Part shown: piece after piece, positions 25,101 through 34,891 of the stretch
Layout: the number at the start of each line of letters is the position of its first letter
Position numbering within the stretch: the first letter of the stretch is position 1
Source of the DNA: Actinostola sp. cb2023
Taxonomy: Eukaryota; Cnidaria; Anthozoa; Actiniaria; Actinostolidae
DNA length: 64,000 bases
Direction: 5' to 3'
Assembly: GCA_033675265.1 (NCBI GenBank)
Contig: JAUJYZ010000996.1
Location: 293,001 to 357,000, forward strand
Translations under genes and position numbers: made by a program
The notes under the pieces: model-generated
Databases searched by the model: none
What the model saw: the letters and a program-made list of their open reading frames with translations, nothing else
Told to the model about the DNA's origin: nothing

Positions 25101-26709
25101 TTTACGTAATATACATCCACTTTAAAACTACTCACCTTTGGTTACAAACCGTCCAGGTTATGATGTATCTATTAACTATAGCACTCTTATTGAGATAAGA
25201 CCCGTATAACATCCTTCAAAACCAACCCTCGATCCCTGTTCATTCACTGTATTCTGAAATGTTCGGGGAAAAAACTGTGCTGTGTTTTCCCCAAATGCAA
25301 ATCAACCTGACAATCTCACGAAATCTAGCGATGTGATTGGCTGGCAGGTGTTAGCATTCTACAGGTTTTCTCCAAAGCGGATGATGTGTGAGGGTGTGGA
25401 AGCAGCTTTTCGTTTGGCTTTGTTCTCCATCGTAATGAGTTCTTTTTGGTCTATTTTAAGTTACGAAATACAAATAAATAAGCTAGAGAAGAAATAAAAC
25501 AAAGCGGAAATTCCATGAAATATGTTGTTGAGTCAGCAGTTATCGTCACCTGTTGCTTGCGGTCAGCGTTGCTAGGATGACAAATATCGACTTTTACAAA
25601 ATCACGGACTAACAAAATAGGACCTGAAGCGGTTTCAATCCCGTGAAACCTTAGCATGACAACAAGACAGTGCTGGTGTGTGTCTGGCAACCGAAAAAAG
25701 CGAAAATAAATATTTCGTTGCTTTGAGTTATAAAATATTAAAATGCGCTTTTTGATTGTTTGGTGATAACTTTACAATACATAATAGTGAAATACAACAA
25801 CAACTCACACATTACAGTCGCATCTGAGCATGCAAATTACAGTTAATTAATTACAATTACTGAAAATTCAAAAATTTTAACTACAAAAATGAAGAAAACA
25901 ATACACCATACCAAGCTGTGTATCGCAAGACTGCGATGAGCCCTGCGCAACTCCACCATCCACTGATGTATCACGTTCCTTGTCATCAGACATTGGTTGC
26001 CAAGACTACCAATGTTGGAGCTTTGACAATGTTGCTTAGCAACATCAGCAGTGTTAAAAAAATCACATGTTTGATTGGAGGCAATCGCATTCCATTTTCT
26101 ATGTCGTTGTAAATTAGAATATGACGTCATAATGACTGGCGATAGTGTCGAATATTGACGTCATACAGAACAATTGACTTACGTGAATGACCAACATTAA
26201 AATGTAAGGAATGAGATCAGTCACTCACCAACTAGTCCAGAACTGCACCCAATTTTATCTACGCGCGCGGCATAGAGCAGAAGAGAAGAGCTGGGCTAGA
26301 GAGAGACGATCAAACTCTCAATTTCAAACTCAATTTCTTTAGATTGCGCGCGCGCTTCTCGTAGTCTTTATATTTCTTTCGCGCCCAGTATTAGAAAAAG
26401 AGAAAAAGAAAACGAAACTAGTTTTCGCTAAGTAAGTTAATAAAGTGCGTAAAGAAATGAAATGAAGGTATAGAACCTCGTCTTATGTACTATGACATTT
26501 ACAAAGTCCTTTGGGGTCTCAGCAAAAGAAATATCAGAGAAGCGCCCAGTATTTATATAGTTATTGAGAAAAGTGGGGCCAGTTCTGGACTACTCACCAA
26601 CAAGCTCTACAGCTCCATCTACGTTTTTCACAACCCATTTTGATCTTCGCTTTCTCAAGTTTGATGGTCTGTCTTTGTAGTAACTGCGATTGTTCATCTG
26701 TGGTGCCAT
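16181..26709 (-). CDS. SLC49A4: SLC49A4 (DIRC2)-like MFS transporter with an inserted luminal LamG domain
   Basis: Homologue of lysosomal DIRC2/SLC49A4, reported as a pyridoxine exporter. Coding exons: 26709-26598, 23360-23190, 22856-22439, 22090-21848, 21580-21537, 21190-20402, 19594-19465, 18480-18434, 18376-18314, 18233-18166, 17762-17644, 17521-17339, 16407-16181. Family signatures: TGLRC after TM3, GGQLLNGLAGP (TM4), FLIGP (TM5), EFGVV then YFPDKPPTPPS (TM6), WIGF, ADLFGGR, FYELTVETTYPVAEG and FREKYRRL. The cytosolic N-terminus (~140 aa, longer than human) holds ENDDLL, an acidic dileucine lysosome-sorting motif. Residues about 330-592, all in one 789-nt exon, are a LamG-like jellyroll (HYWPLDE, MTVSFWIKYH, DTWVHVMFTW, FDEVAVWYRTL). 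Loop 5-6 carries seven NxS/T sequons, as expected in a lumen. Phases agree except for one extra base in a C5 run at 18357-18361 that shifts frame; without it the CDS is 870 aa. 5' UTR exons lie further upstream. Confidence 0.92.
17908..18068. repeat. 32-bp array of CRE-like sites, five copies
   Basis: Each unit contains CACATGACGTCATATTGTAC and GTCATCG, so every copy has the full palindromic cAMP-response element TGACGTCA plus a TACGTCA half site. It lies in an SLC49A4 intron between the exons at 18166 and 17762. Confidence 0.85.
18590..19455. repeat. ~33-bp CT-rich minisatellite in an SLC49A4 intron
   Basis: A poly-C run at about 18590-18610 is followed by some 23 copies of a unit near CCTGTTGGTTAGCATAACAT plus CCTCACCCCTCC. 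Variants have ACCATAACTACC or ACTTGG. The array ends next to the exon 7 donor at 19464. Confidence 0.93.
20402..21190 (-). other. Single exon encoding the LamG-like domain of SLC49A4
   Basis: The exon is 789 nt, exactly 263 codons, with phase 1 at both ends, so it can be added or removed without shifting the frame. It is entered from K|D after IYADTTIPLK and left through G|AG, giving N-E-F-G-V-V at the start of TM6. Inside are five N-glycosylation sequons (NIT, NDS, NST, NGS, NAS) and three cysteines. Residue pattern and length fit the Laminin_G_3 / concanavalin-like jellyroll fold. Symmetric phase 1-1 is the classic signature of a shuffled extracellular domain. Confidence 0.85.
21200..21536. 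other. SLC49A4 intron before the LamG exon
   Basis: About 340 bases of unique AT-rich intron between the small 44-nt exon and the LamG exon. No repeat or gene is seen in it. Confidence 0.5.
22075..22415. repeat. 90-bp array copying the SLC49A4 exon 4 acceptor, four copies
   Basis: The real acceptor and the first 15-17 bases of exon 4 (plus strand GACCACCGCCCATAGAC then CTGCATAATG) recur at 22171, 22261 and 22351 with a 90-base period. The last copy is shorter. Each copy therefore offers the same 3' splice site on the minus strand. Confidence 0.95.
22930..23178. repeat. 18-bp minisatellite, SLC49A4 intron 2
   Basis: About 13 copies of TAGAGTATATTGTGTTAC, with AGTATAGTG and ACACGAG variants. 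The array stops about 10 bases from the exon 2 donor. The period is a multiple of three, so it reads open on both strands without coding meaning. Confidence 0.95.
23345..23600. repeat. 52-bp array copying the SLC49A4 exon 2 acceptor, five copies
   Basis: GGTACTGGACACTGTAAAGA holds, on the minus strand, the exon 2 acceptor (TTTACAG) plus the first ~10-14 exon bases. It recurs five times at a 52-base period. Each unit also has GGGTTAGGGTTAG, two telomere-type TTAGGG repeats. Confidence 0.94.
23993..24155. repeat. 41-bp G-rich tandem repeat, four copies
   Basis: Units of GGTGGAGGTGGGGAGGGTGG plus TTATCGTACCCCCTAATTCTT, nearly identical, inside the long first coding intron of SLC49A4. Confidence 0.92.
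24156..26590 (-). promoter_or_regulatory. SLC49A4 5' intron with possible alternative first exons
   Basis: About 2.4 kb with no supported coding exon. On the minus strand several good donor sites occur in otherwise non-repetitive sequence: AAAG|GTGAGT near 25137 and GTTG|GTGAGT near 26228. The second closely resembles the real donor at 26597 (CTTGTTG|GTGAGTAG followed by TCCAGAACTG). They may be donors of alternative non-coding first exons, and the 26.2 and 26.6 kb copies look like a local duplication. This is inference without transcript data. Confidence 0.35.
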
Positions 26710-26925
26710 GGTTTCTGTCAAAAAACAACAACTTTAAGATGAAATTAAAAAGAACTAAAGAAAACAACAGTGGAGTTGAACTGAGGTTAAAAGAAGTGGT
26801 TTCCTATAATAAGATAAAAATTGAATGTTAAAGAGCTATAAAGATACCCATAAAGTTCTTCTGAGCATTAGCCTCAGAAAGAGAGGAGAAAGAGACAAAA
26901 TATCTCTCCCCGATGGGTTGGCGAA

Positions 26926-27172
26926 CCCGCACCGATGCTCTACCGACGACTGCACCGATGCTCTATCGACGACTGCACCGATGCTCTACCGATCCTACCG
27001 ACGTGCGACGACTGCACCGATGCTCTACCGACGACTGCACCGATGCTCTACCGACGACTGCACCGATGCTCTATCGATGCTCTACCGACGACTGCACCGA
27101 TGCTCTACCGACGACTGCACCGATGCTCTATCGACGACTGCACCGATGCTCTACCGACCGATGCTCTATCGA
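26926..27172. repeat. ~25-bp minisatellite upstream of SLC49A4
   Basis: About ten copies of CACCGATGCTCTACCGACGA plus CTG, some TATCGA variants, and partial units. GC-richer than its surroundings. Open frames across it are artefacts. Confidence 0.92.
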
Positions 27173-27304
27173 CAAAAATTCCTCACGAGACCGGAAGTGA
27201 CGTCTAATGAAATCCTGGATTATAGTAGCGCTAATTATTAGATTAGCGCTAATCGGTCTCCTAAGGAACGCCCTAACACGACCCTAAGCGCTTACTCTGT
27301 GGAA

Positions 27305-27681
27305 ACATAGTTAGTAGAGGGGACTGGTTGGGAAACCTTTTGTTATATGTTTTTGTTCGTTTTTTTCAACCGTGACCGTACGTGCACAAATCTTTTGTTT
27401 TGTCATTGTTTTGCCTTAATTTGCTATGGTTGAGCAACTGAACCCAAACGTTTCTTTTGGCTGCTTGTGCGATATATTCCAATTCAAAATGAAATATATT
27501 AGAATATTTAAATAAGTAATCCAATAGAGAACATTTGGGTTCATTCATTTAGCCATTTTCTAATGAATTTGAAGAAACATTGTGCACGGTCAGGACCCGT
27601 TCAACATCATAATGACATTAGGACTAGAACAAAGAAATATAACAAAAGGCTTCCCAACCATTCCCCTCTACTAACTATGGT
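27305..27681. mobile_element. MITE-like element with ~50-bp terminal inverted repeats
   Basis: ATAGTTAGTAGAGGGGACTG with its continuation GTTGGGAAACCTTTTGTTAT at the left is matched in inverse by ATAACAAAAGGCTTCCCAAC and CATTCCCCTCTACTAACTAT at the right. An inner pair, CGTGACCGTACGTGCACAAA and TTGTGCACGGTCAGG, extends the fold. No coding capacity is seen. It lies between the divergent SLC49A4 and GPATCH11 genes. Confidence 0.7.
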
Positions 27682-28689
27682 GGTTCCAACATGAAATGCA
27701 AAATGTAAAATACCTTGTATGGTTTCAACCTCCCCACTCCCTCCCCCTAGAATCATAGAATCAGAACTGAAATAGCTTCTCCGGATGTGACGCAAACAGC
27801 TGTGCGTGTCTCGTATATAAAGTCTTTTAGAAATAAATGATGTACATTCCGTCGTGCATCTTGTAAAGAAGGACGTACACAAAATAATACAATACAGAAC
27901 TTAGTTTAGATGAATACAATGACTGATCGACTGATCTTTATACAAACTGTACTTACATTATCAGTATCCCGTTATTGTGACACCGTGATTGAGCGGCCTT
28001 GACGACTTTCTCTTAATCACAAACTGTTCATTGAAGTTACTCAAACACAAATCCAGAGTTAGGATTCTGTCTCTTACCTCAGACTGTTTGTAGTTTTACC
28101 GACCAAGAATTATCATTAATACGGTTGATCGAATTATATTCCAAAGGTCACACAAGGGAATTAGCAACCAGTTCCTCTCGTACATGTCACGGGAAGTGCA
28201 CCAGGCCGTAGTGCATGAAGAGTGATATGATGATGATGATAATCTTTATTTCAATACGGAATCTATAATAATTAATATACATATATAATACAAAATAGCA
28301 AGTGATCAAAACAGAACAATAAGGTAGTTCTATTATAATATTAAAATTAATCAATTAGTAGCTCTGAGTTCAGTGACAGTCGCACAATACAAGGATATAA
28401 ATGTAAAGGTATTTGAATGATAATAATATACATGAAAAAATACTCGATTCTGATTGGCTTAGAGCAGTGCAGTTGCATATTATTAATTGGTAATCATACG
28501 ATTTCTCGTTCAATTTGGAATAATTTTCACTCGTGTCAGTTTTTCAAAGAGCTCAAATTGCACTCGCCCTAACCCACTCGTGCAAATTATTTCCAAATTG
28601 CATACAAATCATCGTGGTGTCCATTCCCCCCGCTTCCGTCTTGACACAACGATGACCAGCGGTAATACCCATTAGTAGAAGAATTCAAA
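27682..28689. other. Intergenic / bidirectional promoter region
   Basis: Unique sequence between divergent genes. Minus-strand donors near 27711, 27952 and 28073 could close non-coding SLC49A4 first exons. A segment at about 28235-28262 (AATCTTTATTTCAATACGGA after a GAT run) resembles the reversed 3' end of a non-LTR retroelement. No coding gene is supported. Confidence 0.35.
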
Positions 28690-30785
28690 ATGTCTGACGA
28701 GGAGGATGATTACATGTCTGCTTTATTTGTATGTGAAGCAAACAATGTAACTCCGGGTTTACCGATGGTCGATCGCATTGCCAGAACAAAAAAGCAAGAA
28801 GCAAACCATAAACTTAAAATTCAACGAAATAAAGTAAAACCAATAAAAGAACGTGAACAAGAAAACCGCGAAGAAGGAATGTCGAAAGCTTTGGACAACT
28901 CTAATATAGGATATGCGTTACTGCAGAAGATGGGCTATAAACAAGGCACAGGACTAGGAAAGGAAGGTATAATATAGGATATGCGTTACTGCAGAAGATG
29001 GGCTATAAACAAGGCACAGGACTAGGAAAGGAAGGTATAATAATAATATAGGATATGCGTTACTGCAGAAGATGGGCTATAAACAAGGCACAGGACTAGG
29101 AAAGGAAGGTATAATAATAATATAGGATATGCGTTACTGCAGAAGATGGGCTATAAACAAGGCACAGGACTAGGAAAGGAAGGTATAATAATAATATAGG
29201 ATATGCGTTACTGCAGAAGATGGGCTATAAACAAGGCACAGGATTAGGAAAGGAAGGTATAATAATATAGGATATGCGTTACTGCAGAAGATGGGCTATA
29301 AACAAGGCACAGGATTAGGAAAGGAAGGTATAATAATAATAATAATAATACTTTAATTGTTAAAAACGCATTTAAAAATCTCGATGCTTTTTACAATAAT
29401 TACAAATAGCACATGATGGACATGATGGACTGTTATGAAGTGATGTGTTGTGTATATTCTTTCTTTCTTTCTTTCTTTACAGGAACTGGACGAGCTGAGC
29501 CGATACCCATTACACTGAAAGCAGGTTAGTCAATTATTCAACCATCAGTTCCTATAATGGTAGTCACAGTATGTTTGTACATTGTTTTGTATTCAAGACA
29601 GAGGTGGACTAGGCCGAGACAACCATCTAAAAAGACAGCAAGAAATGAAGAAGACTTTGCTTGAGGAGAAAACGAAGAAGAGAATAAAAGTAGAGCAGAG
29701 ACAGAGAGAAGACTTTAGGAAACATATGAGCAACAAGTTTGTAGACAAAAAGATACAAAGCGATGTGTATAAAAGCCAGAAGGCTTGTGAACAACTGGAC
29801 AAAGCCAAGGTATAAACAAGACTTGAACAATGTACTCTGATCAAAACCTATATTCTACTGTAGGATTGTTGAATTTCACTTACATTATTATCTTGTAGGG
29901 TTTAACTTGTTGCCAAGTCTGGTTTTGGCCAGAAATACCAAAAGAGGAGGAGGAGGAGGAAGAAGAAGAAGACGTCAGTACTGATGATGACAATACTTTA
30001 GAGGTGCCTCACACTTTCATTGGTATCAAATATCTTTATTCAAAAGAAATAATTTATTTTGCTTTTGTTGTATGTTGCAGCCCTACGACAAACTAATTCA
30101 CTTGACACAGTATTTAAGAATCCAACACTTGTATTGCATATGGTGTGGTACTACCTATGATGGTAATTACAGTACACCATGTACCTAATTGCATACTCCT
30201 AATTGCATACTCCAACTAATTCACTTGACACAGTATTTAAGAATCCAACACTTGTATTGCATATGGTGTGGTACTACCTATGATGGTAATTACAGTACAC
30301 CATGTACCTAATTGCATACTCCTAATTGCATACTCCAACTAATTCACTTGACACAGTATTTAAGAATCCAACACTTGTATTGCATATGGTATGGTACTAC
30401 CTATGATGGTAATTACAGTACACCATGTACCTAATTGCATACTCGTTGTCGGATTGATAATCATAAATCATATTTTTTCATATTGGGAATTTATCAGGGG
30501 TCGGGTATACTGGGTTATATTCTTATTGGGTGGGACGTGGTGTAATGTATTTTAAAGGGGACTTTGTGTCCTATTATACAACACCTGCCTTATGCGCGAA
30601 TCTTTAAAAAAAAATCATCATCATCATTGAAGCTATGGCCGCAATGATGATGTGTTGGATGTTTTTTTAATGTGTTAGCTGGGGACACAGTTGTGTTTGT
30701 GACATGTAATATTGTGATTTTTGTTGTAGATGAATCTGACTTGGCCCAGAATTGTCCAGGAGATACAGCTGATGATCACGACTAA
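28690..30785 (+). CDS. GPATCH11: GPATCH11 homologue, G-patch protein
   Basis: G-patch domain-containing protein 11 (CCDC75), a small nuclear RNA-associated protein; human variants are linked to retinal dystrophy. Coding exons: 28690-28966, 29483-29524, 29598-29809, 29899-30003, 30081-30162, 30730-30785, total 774 nt (257 aa), all GT-AG and phase-consistent. Family marks: acidic start DEEDDYMS then PGLPM; basic coiled region RKQE-like; G-patch at about 75-115 (GYALLQKMGYKQGTGLGKEG, then PIPITLKA, then GGLGRDNHLKRQ); Glu-rich stretch; C-terminal LTQYLRIQHLYCIWCGTTYD and a final NCPG, the likely zinc-binding cysteines. The start codon is the first in frame after AATTCAAA. Two of its exon ends are tandemly duplicated in the following introns. 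Confidence 0.95.
28907..29337. repeat. ~72-bp array copying the end of GPATCH11 exon 1 with its donor, six copies
   Basis: The last ~60 coding bases of exon 1 (GGATATGCGTTACTGCAGAA onward, the core of the G-patch) and the donor GAAG|GTATAATA are repeated five more times downstream at 71-74-base spacing. Divergence is one base in the last two copies (GGACTAGG to GGATTAGG). Each copy keeps the donor. Confidence 0.96.
30090..30445. repeat. 123-bp array copying GPATCH11 exon 5 with its donor, three copies
   Basis: Most of exon 5 (from CAAACTAATTCACTTGACAC through the CIWCGTTYD codons) and the donor GATG|GTAATTAC recur twice at 123-base spacing. Apart from one substitution (GGTGTGG to GGTATGG) the copies look identical. 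Confidence 0.96.
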
Positions 30786-30832
30786 CAATACATGCATAGA
30801 TAAATGTAGCCCTGCAGTCTTTATTTATTGTA

Positions 30833-30838
30833 AATAAA
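30833..30838 (+). promoter_or_regulatory. GPATCH11 polyadenylation signal
   Basis: AATAAA 48 bases after the stop codon, in a TTTATTGTAAATAAAATATT context. Confidence 0.7.
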
Positions 30839-30959
30839 ATATTTTACTAGTACACTGCAGTAGACGATCCAATCAGCTACTGGAACTGTTTCACCATTGA
30901 GTGGTTTGCAGCCTCTTGTGTTTTGTCTCATGATTGTCATAAATGAGAAAACATTCAGC

Positions 30960-31280
30960 TGGAAGTTTAGCTATTCATTCAAGATGCATGTCAATCTCTC
31001 ACTTTCTCATGATTCTTTTGAAATAACAGTTCTCAATTATTGTGCTCCTAGCAACAAATTGACCCAAAAATGAGAACCAACACCAAACTGAAGTATTCTG
31101 ATAGTTTCACGAAAGTTTTTATTATTATTTATTATTATTTTTATTATTATTAAGAGTTTTTGATTGTGCGCATGCCCGAACTGCAAACAACACGGCTTAG
31201 GTGATTTTGATACAACATGAGGTTGTAGAATCATGAGAAAGTGAGGGATTGACCTGTATCTTGAAGGATAAGTCAAACTT
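30960..31280. mobile_element. MITE-like inverted-repeat element
   Basis: GTCAATCTCTCACTTTCTCA near 30990 and TGAGAAAGTGAGGGATTGAC near 31233 are inverted copies. The arms extend through CATTCAAGATGCAT / GTATCTTGAAGGAT. A TTATT-rich centre separates them. No gene is seen. Confidence 0.65.
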
Positions 31281-31796
31281 CGAGCTGCAAACAACATCCT
31301 AGCCGTGATCTTGATACAACAATAATATTGAGGTCTGTTTTCTTAAAATGGGTCTTGTTGACGAAGACCTCTTTTATAATAACAGTCAGTCTCATAGATT
31401 TAAATATCTGTGTACGAAACAACAAATCACTTTGATTTATAGTCATAGAGGAACTAAGACTCTAGCTGAGCACCTCCCTTATTACCGTATTACTATCATC
31501 CATCCATCTATCCCATTTATTTTTACCCTTTCTTATTCCCCATCCTTTCCATAATCCTATCCATCCCATCGTTCCTTCTCTCCTTGAATCAACTCATGCA
31601 TCCATCTATCCACCATTCCTTCCCTCCGTTTATCCATCTCATCACTCCATCCATTCATCCATTTATTTATCCATCTAGTCTAGTAACAGTTTATAATAAC
31701 GAGGTACTTTTCTCAATTGTTTGACTTCCGCGGTTCGATATAGCATTTTGTCCAATCTACTTATCGATATTGCTATAATTACGGCTATAAGCGATT
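31281..31796. other. Intergenic, with CATC/ATCC-rich simple sequence
   Basis: 31495-31680 is dominated by degenerate CATCCATC and TTCC motifs. No coding gene is supported. Confidence 0.5.
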
Positions 31797-32385
31797 TTCC
31801 ATGGACTATATATAGCCCATGTAAAGTGCGCAAAAATCGCCCAAAATGACGATTTTCCATGGAATATAGCCCATGCAAAGTGCGCAAAATGGCCCAAAAT
31901 GACGATTTTCCATGGACTATAGACCATGCAAAGTGCGCAAATTTCCATGGAACATGCGCAAAAATGGCCCAAAATGACGATTTTCCATGGACTATAGCCC
32001 ATGCCAAGTGCGCAACAATGGCCCAAAATAACGATTTTCCATGGACTATAGCCCATGCCAAGTGTAAAAATGGCCCAAAATGACGATTTTCCATGGACTA
32101 TAGACCATGCAAAGTGCGCAAAAATGGCCCTTAATGACGATTTTCCATGGACTATAGACCATGCGAAGTGTGCAAAAATGGCCCTTGATGACGATTTTCC
32201 ATGGACTGTAGCCCATGCCAATTGTGCCAAAATGGCCCAAAATGACGATCTTCCATGGACTACAGCCCATGCAAAGTGTAAAAATGGCCCAAAATGACGA
32301 TCGTCCATGGACTATAGCCCATGCAAAATGCGCAAAAATGGCCCATAATGACGATTTTCCATGGACCATGCGCAAAAATGGCCCA
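31797..32385. repeat. 54-bp minisatellite, short array 1
   Basis: Unit approximately GACGATTTTCCATGGACTAT, AGACCATGCAAAGTGCGCAA, AAATGGCCCAAAAT, with CCATGG in nearly every unit. Because 54 is a multiple of three, long open frames appear in several frames on both strands. Confidence 0.95.
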
Positions 32386-32764
32386 ATGCATTTACTATGT
32401 GGATTATTATTATGCAGTGAAAAGATTGTCGTATCCAACATCACCGAATAAATAAGTCGCTGCAAACTCACCGTTTGAAATCCGTGTCTAGATCAACAAA
32501 CCCTCGAACAACAAGAAAAAATTCGATCAGCAAATTAAGACTCATCGGACTGATCTGGACGCTAGAGATTGACTGCTGATCGGACAGACGGACAGCTAGA
32601 TCAAACGGATCCATGATAGCACAGTTGGATATTTTACTCAATCTATTTTTAATCAGACACGTTTCATCGTCCTATGATTATTAAGAATGATATATTATTT
32701 CATTAATATGGCAGGGGCTTAGATTTTCGTGGGGTTCGCAACTAAAATGAACTTCTTTGATAAG

Positions 32765-33755
32765 ATAAACTTGAAAGAGGGAACCGTGAACGAAAATGCT
32801 GTAGGTATACGTAGGATCTGTAAAAGATCTAATCAGCTATACATATGGCAAAACATGAAATTCAAGAAAGGCTGATACTACGTAGAAATAAAAAGCTTAA
32901 AGTGCTACTTAGACGAAAATCGATCGAAGTTTAATTTAGCTGAAACTTCACTGAAATAATCTCAAAGAGCCATACAATCACTGGTTAATGTGTTTTCTCA
33001 AAAGTCCTATGGGAAGTATTACATTTTTATGAATCTTTAGAAGTGTCAGTGAGGTCATCTACTCAACCCTAACAATCAACACAGCTTCGCTCCATACATT
33101 TCTTTGTGTTTAGTTTCTTGAATTATTTTATTTCTATGAAGCTAAAAGTTTGGGTGAAGGAGTTTTCTTACATTTGTGCTTAGGATTGATTGTCTGACCA
33201 GTTGTCTTCAATGCAGAGCTGTTATCTGAACAAAACATTGAGATATTTTGACTCCCAAAATACAAAGAAATGTATGGAGCTGAATGTTGGGTTGAGTAGA
33301 TGACGTCACTGACTCCTCTAAAGATTCATGAAAATATAGTACTTCCCTCTGGAATATCGAAAAAAGATTTTAACTAGTTATTATTAGACCCTTGAAGAAT
33401 TATTCAATGAAGTTTCAGCTAAATTAAACTTCGATCGATTTTCGTCTAAGTAGCACTTTAACACAACACCAACATGATAGAGCAAGAGAGAGCCAGGATC
33501 GGCAACCGTAGACAGCTGTTTCGTTCTTTTGGAACTCATCAGTACGGTGTAGCGAGAGCAACAAACACCAACTCAGAAAGCCAATGTATGTTACTTGCGT
33601 GTCGACTCTGAAACTCAACCAGCTCAAATTTAGAAACCTGCCCATTGGCTCACACCACAACACGTGCGGTAATATGGTTCAAAGGGCAAGAATCCAAAAT
33701 ATCATGTTGGTGTTGTGTTTAACCTAGGTGTAATAAGATAAGATATATAAGATAT
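32765..33755. mobile_element. ~1 kb insertion unique to unit A1, with long inverted repeats
   Basis: The other three units run straight from TTTGATAAG into TTTTCAATGAAAACG; here about 990 bases intervene. Inside, AGTGCTACTTAGACGAAAAT near 32901 and ATTTTCGTCTAAGTAGCACT near 33438 head inverted arms of a ~565-base element. A second inverted pair, CACAACACCAACATGAT / ATCATGTTGGTGTTGTG, brackets 33463-33716. The empty site in the sister units defines the borders well. Confidence 0.75.
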
Positions 33756-33837
33756 TTTCAATGAAAACGGAAAATGAAAAAGAAAGAAATAGGAAAAGAA
33801 AGTTTGAGGAAAAAAAAAGATCAGAAAAAAAAATGAT

Positions 33838-33909
33838 GCCCGCACCGAGAGTCGAACCCCGGGTCGCTGGTTTCCAAATCCCAGCACTAACCAGAGGACT
33901 ACGTTAGTC
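33838..33909 (-). other. tRNA-like segment with internal box B, copy 1 of 4
   Basis: On the minus strand: CTGGTTAGTG (D-arm like), a loop TTGGAAA in the anticodon position, GGGTTCGACTC (box B and T-loop) and a 3' GCGGGCA followed by a T run that could stop Pol III. The spacing from GGTTAG to GGTTCGA equals that of a normal tRNA-Asp. The acceptor and anticodon stems do not pair well, so it is a decayed tRNA or a tRNA-derived element rather than a working tRNA. Other copies: 37983-38056, 40386-40459, 45050-45123. Confidence 0.5.
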
Positions 33910-34648
33910 AATAAATTTCCATAACAATAAGCGTTACACGATAGACTACTAAATTGACACTCGAAAACAATCGGAAGTACAGATAGCTTGATGTGGTAAG
34001 GGGCAGTCATTTAGGACTAGGATACGACTGTTCCCTCCCTCTTTGACTACGTCGCTGATTGTGTACTACCCGATAGCGCGGATGAGGCTGAAATCTTCGT
34101 CCTATACGTAACATACGGTGACTCAGCATTTAAGTCTGGGTGTATGGTCGATTTTTAGTGTTTTGCATAAATTATGTAGAGTAGCGCTCGGGTTCGAGTC
34201 CCGGCCCGGTCGATGTTTTTTTTTCGATGTTTTTTTTCGAGCTTATCTTTTTATTATTGTGTTTCTTTGCCATTAAATTGATTTTCTTGGATGTTTTGAC
34301 TCAATCCCGACTCAGTTTTAAAATTTAAATCTTTTTTCTTGTTGACATCACATGGATACGATATTCTTTTGATTTTGAGGTTGTTTTACTGTAAACTTAA
34401 TTTAAATCGTTGAGGTTGATCGGTTTGTCGTAATTTACTAATAGGAACAACTCGTACATTGTGCAGTGAGATCTGGTTCCACAGGGAACCCAATATTAAC
34501 TCGCGTGTTCGCCTCTTTTACCATACATACAAATTATGTATACATACATTATTATTACATCCGCGTGATGGGAAACTATTGCGGATACGATATATAAATA
34601 AATCAATAAATTATCGCTGTGGTGCCTGCAGGCTTTTAGACCACAAAT

Positions 34649-34891
34649 CAATACTCCAGTTTCGAGTTGTTTAGACACTGCTGTACTTCTTGACAAATTA
34701 AAGAGGCATTTGATCAACCTTAGCCTCAATCCAGAGAATAACCCGTGGAATTAAAAAATGATTCTATAGTCCTATGTCAACATTTTTCACATTCTCGTTT
34801 CCTTTGTGAATAACTTACGCTGAATTGAGGGCTAAGGCTGAGCAAATGCGTCTTTTCTCAAGGTGCGTAAACAACTCGAAACTGGAGTATT
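34649..34891. mobile_element. Small inverted-repeat element in unit A1 (also in A2)
   Basis: ATACTCCAGTTTCGAGTTGT at the left and ACAACTCGAAACTGGAGTAT at the right are exact inverted copies, about 243 bases apart end to end. Units B1 and B2 read straight through from CACAAATCA into TTTCAAAATATACC, so the empty site is preserved. The A2 copy is at about 41196-41437. Confidence 0.85.

Noticed and set aside
28160..28200. Possible 28S rRNA fragment (TTCCTCTCGTAC, complement of the sarcin-ricin loop core)
   Set aside because: Only about 13 bases match and neither side resembles rRNA; this is within chance.
33424..33663. 79-codon minus-strand frame inside the private insertion of unit A1
   Set aside because: It lies in an inverted-repeat element with no recognisable domain, and a single copy gives no conservation evidence.
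33838..33909. Functional tRNA gene
   Set aside because: Box B and spacing are good but the acceptor stem does not pair and the anticodon stem is poor, so it is listed as tRNA-like only.
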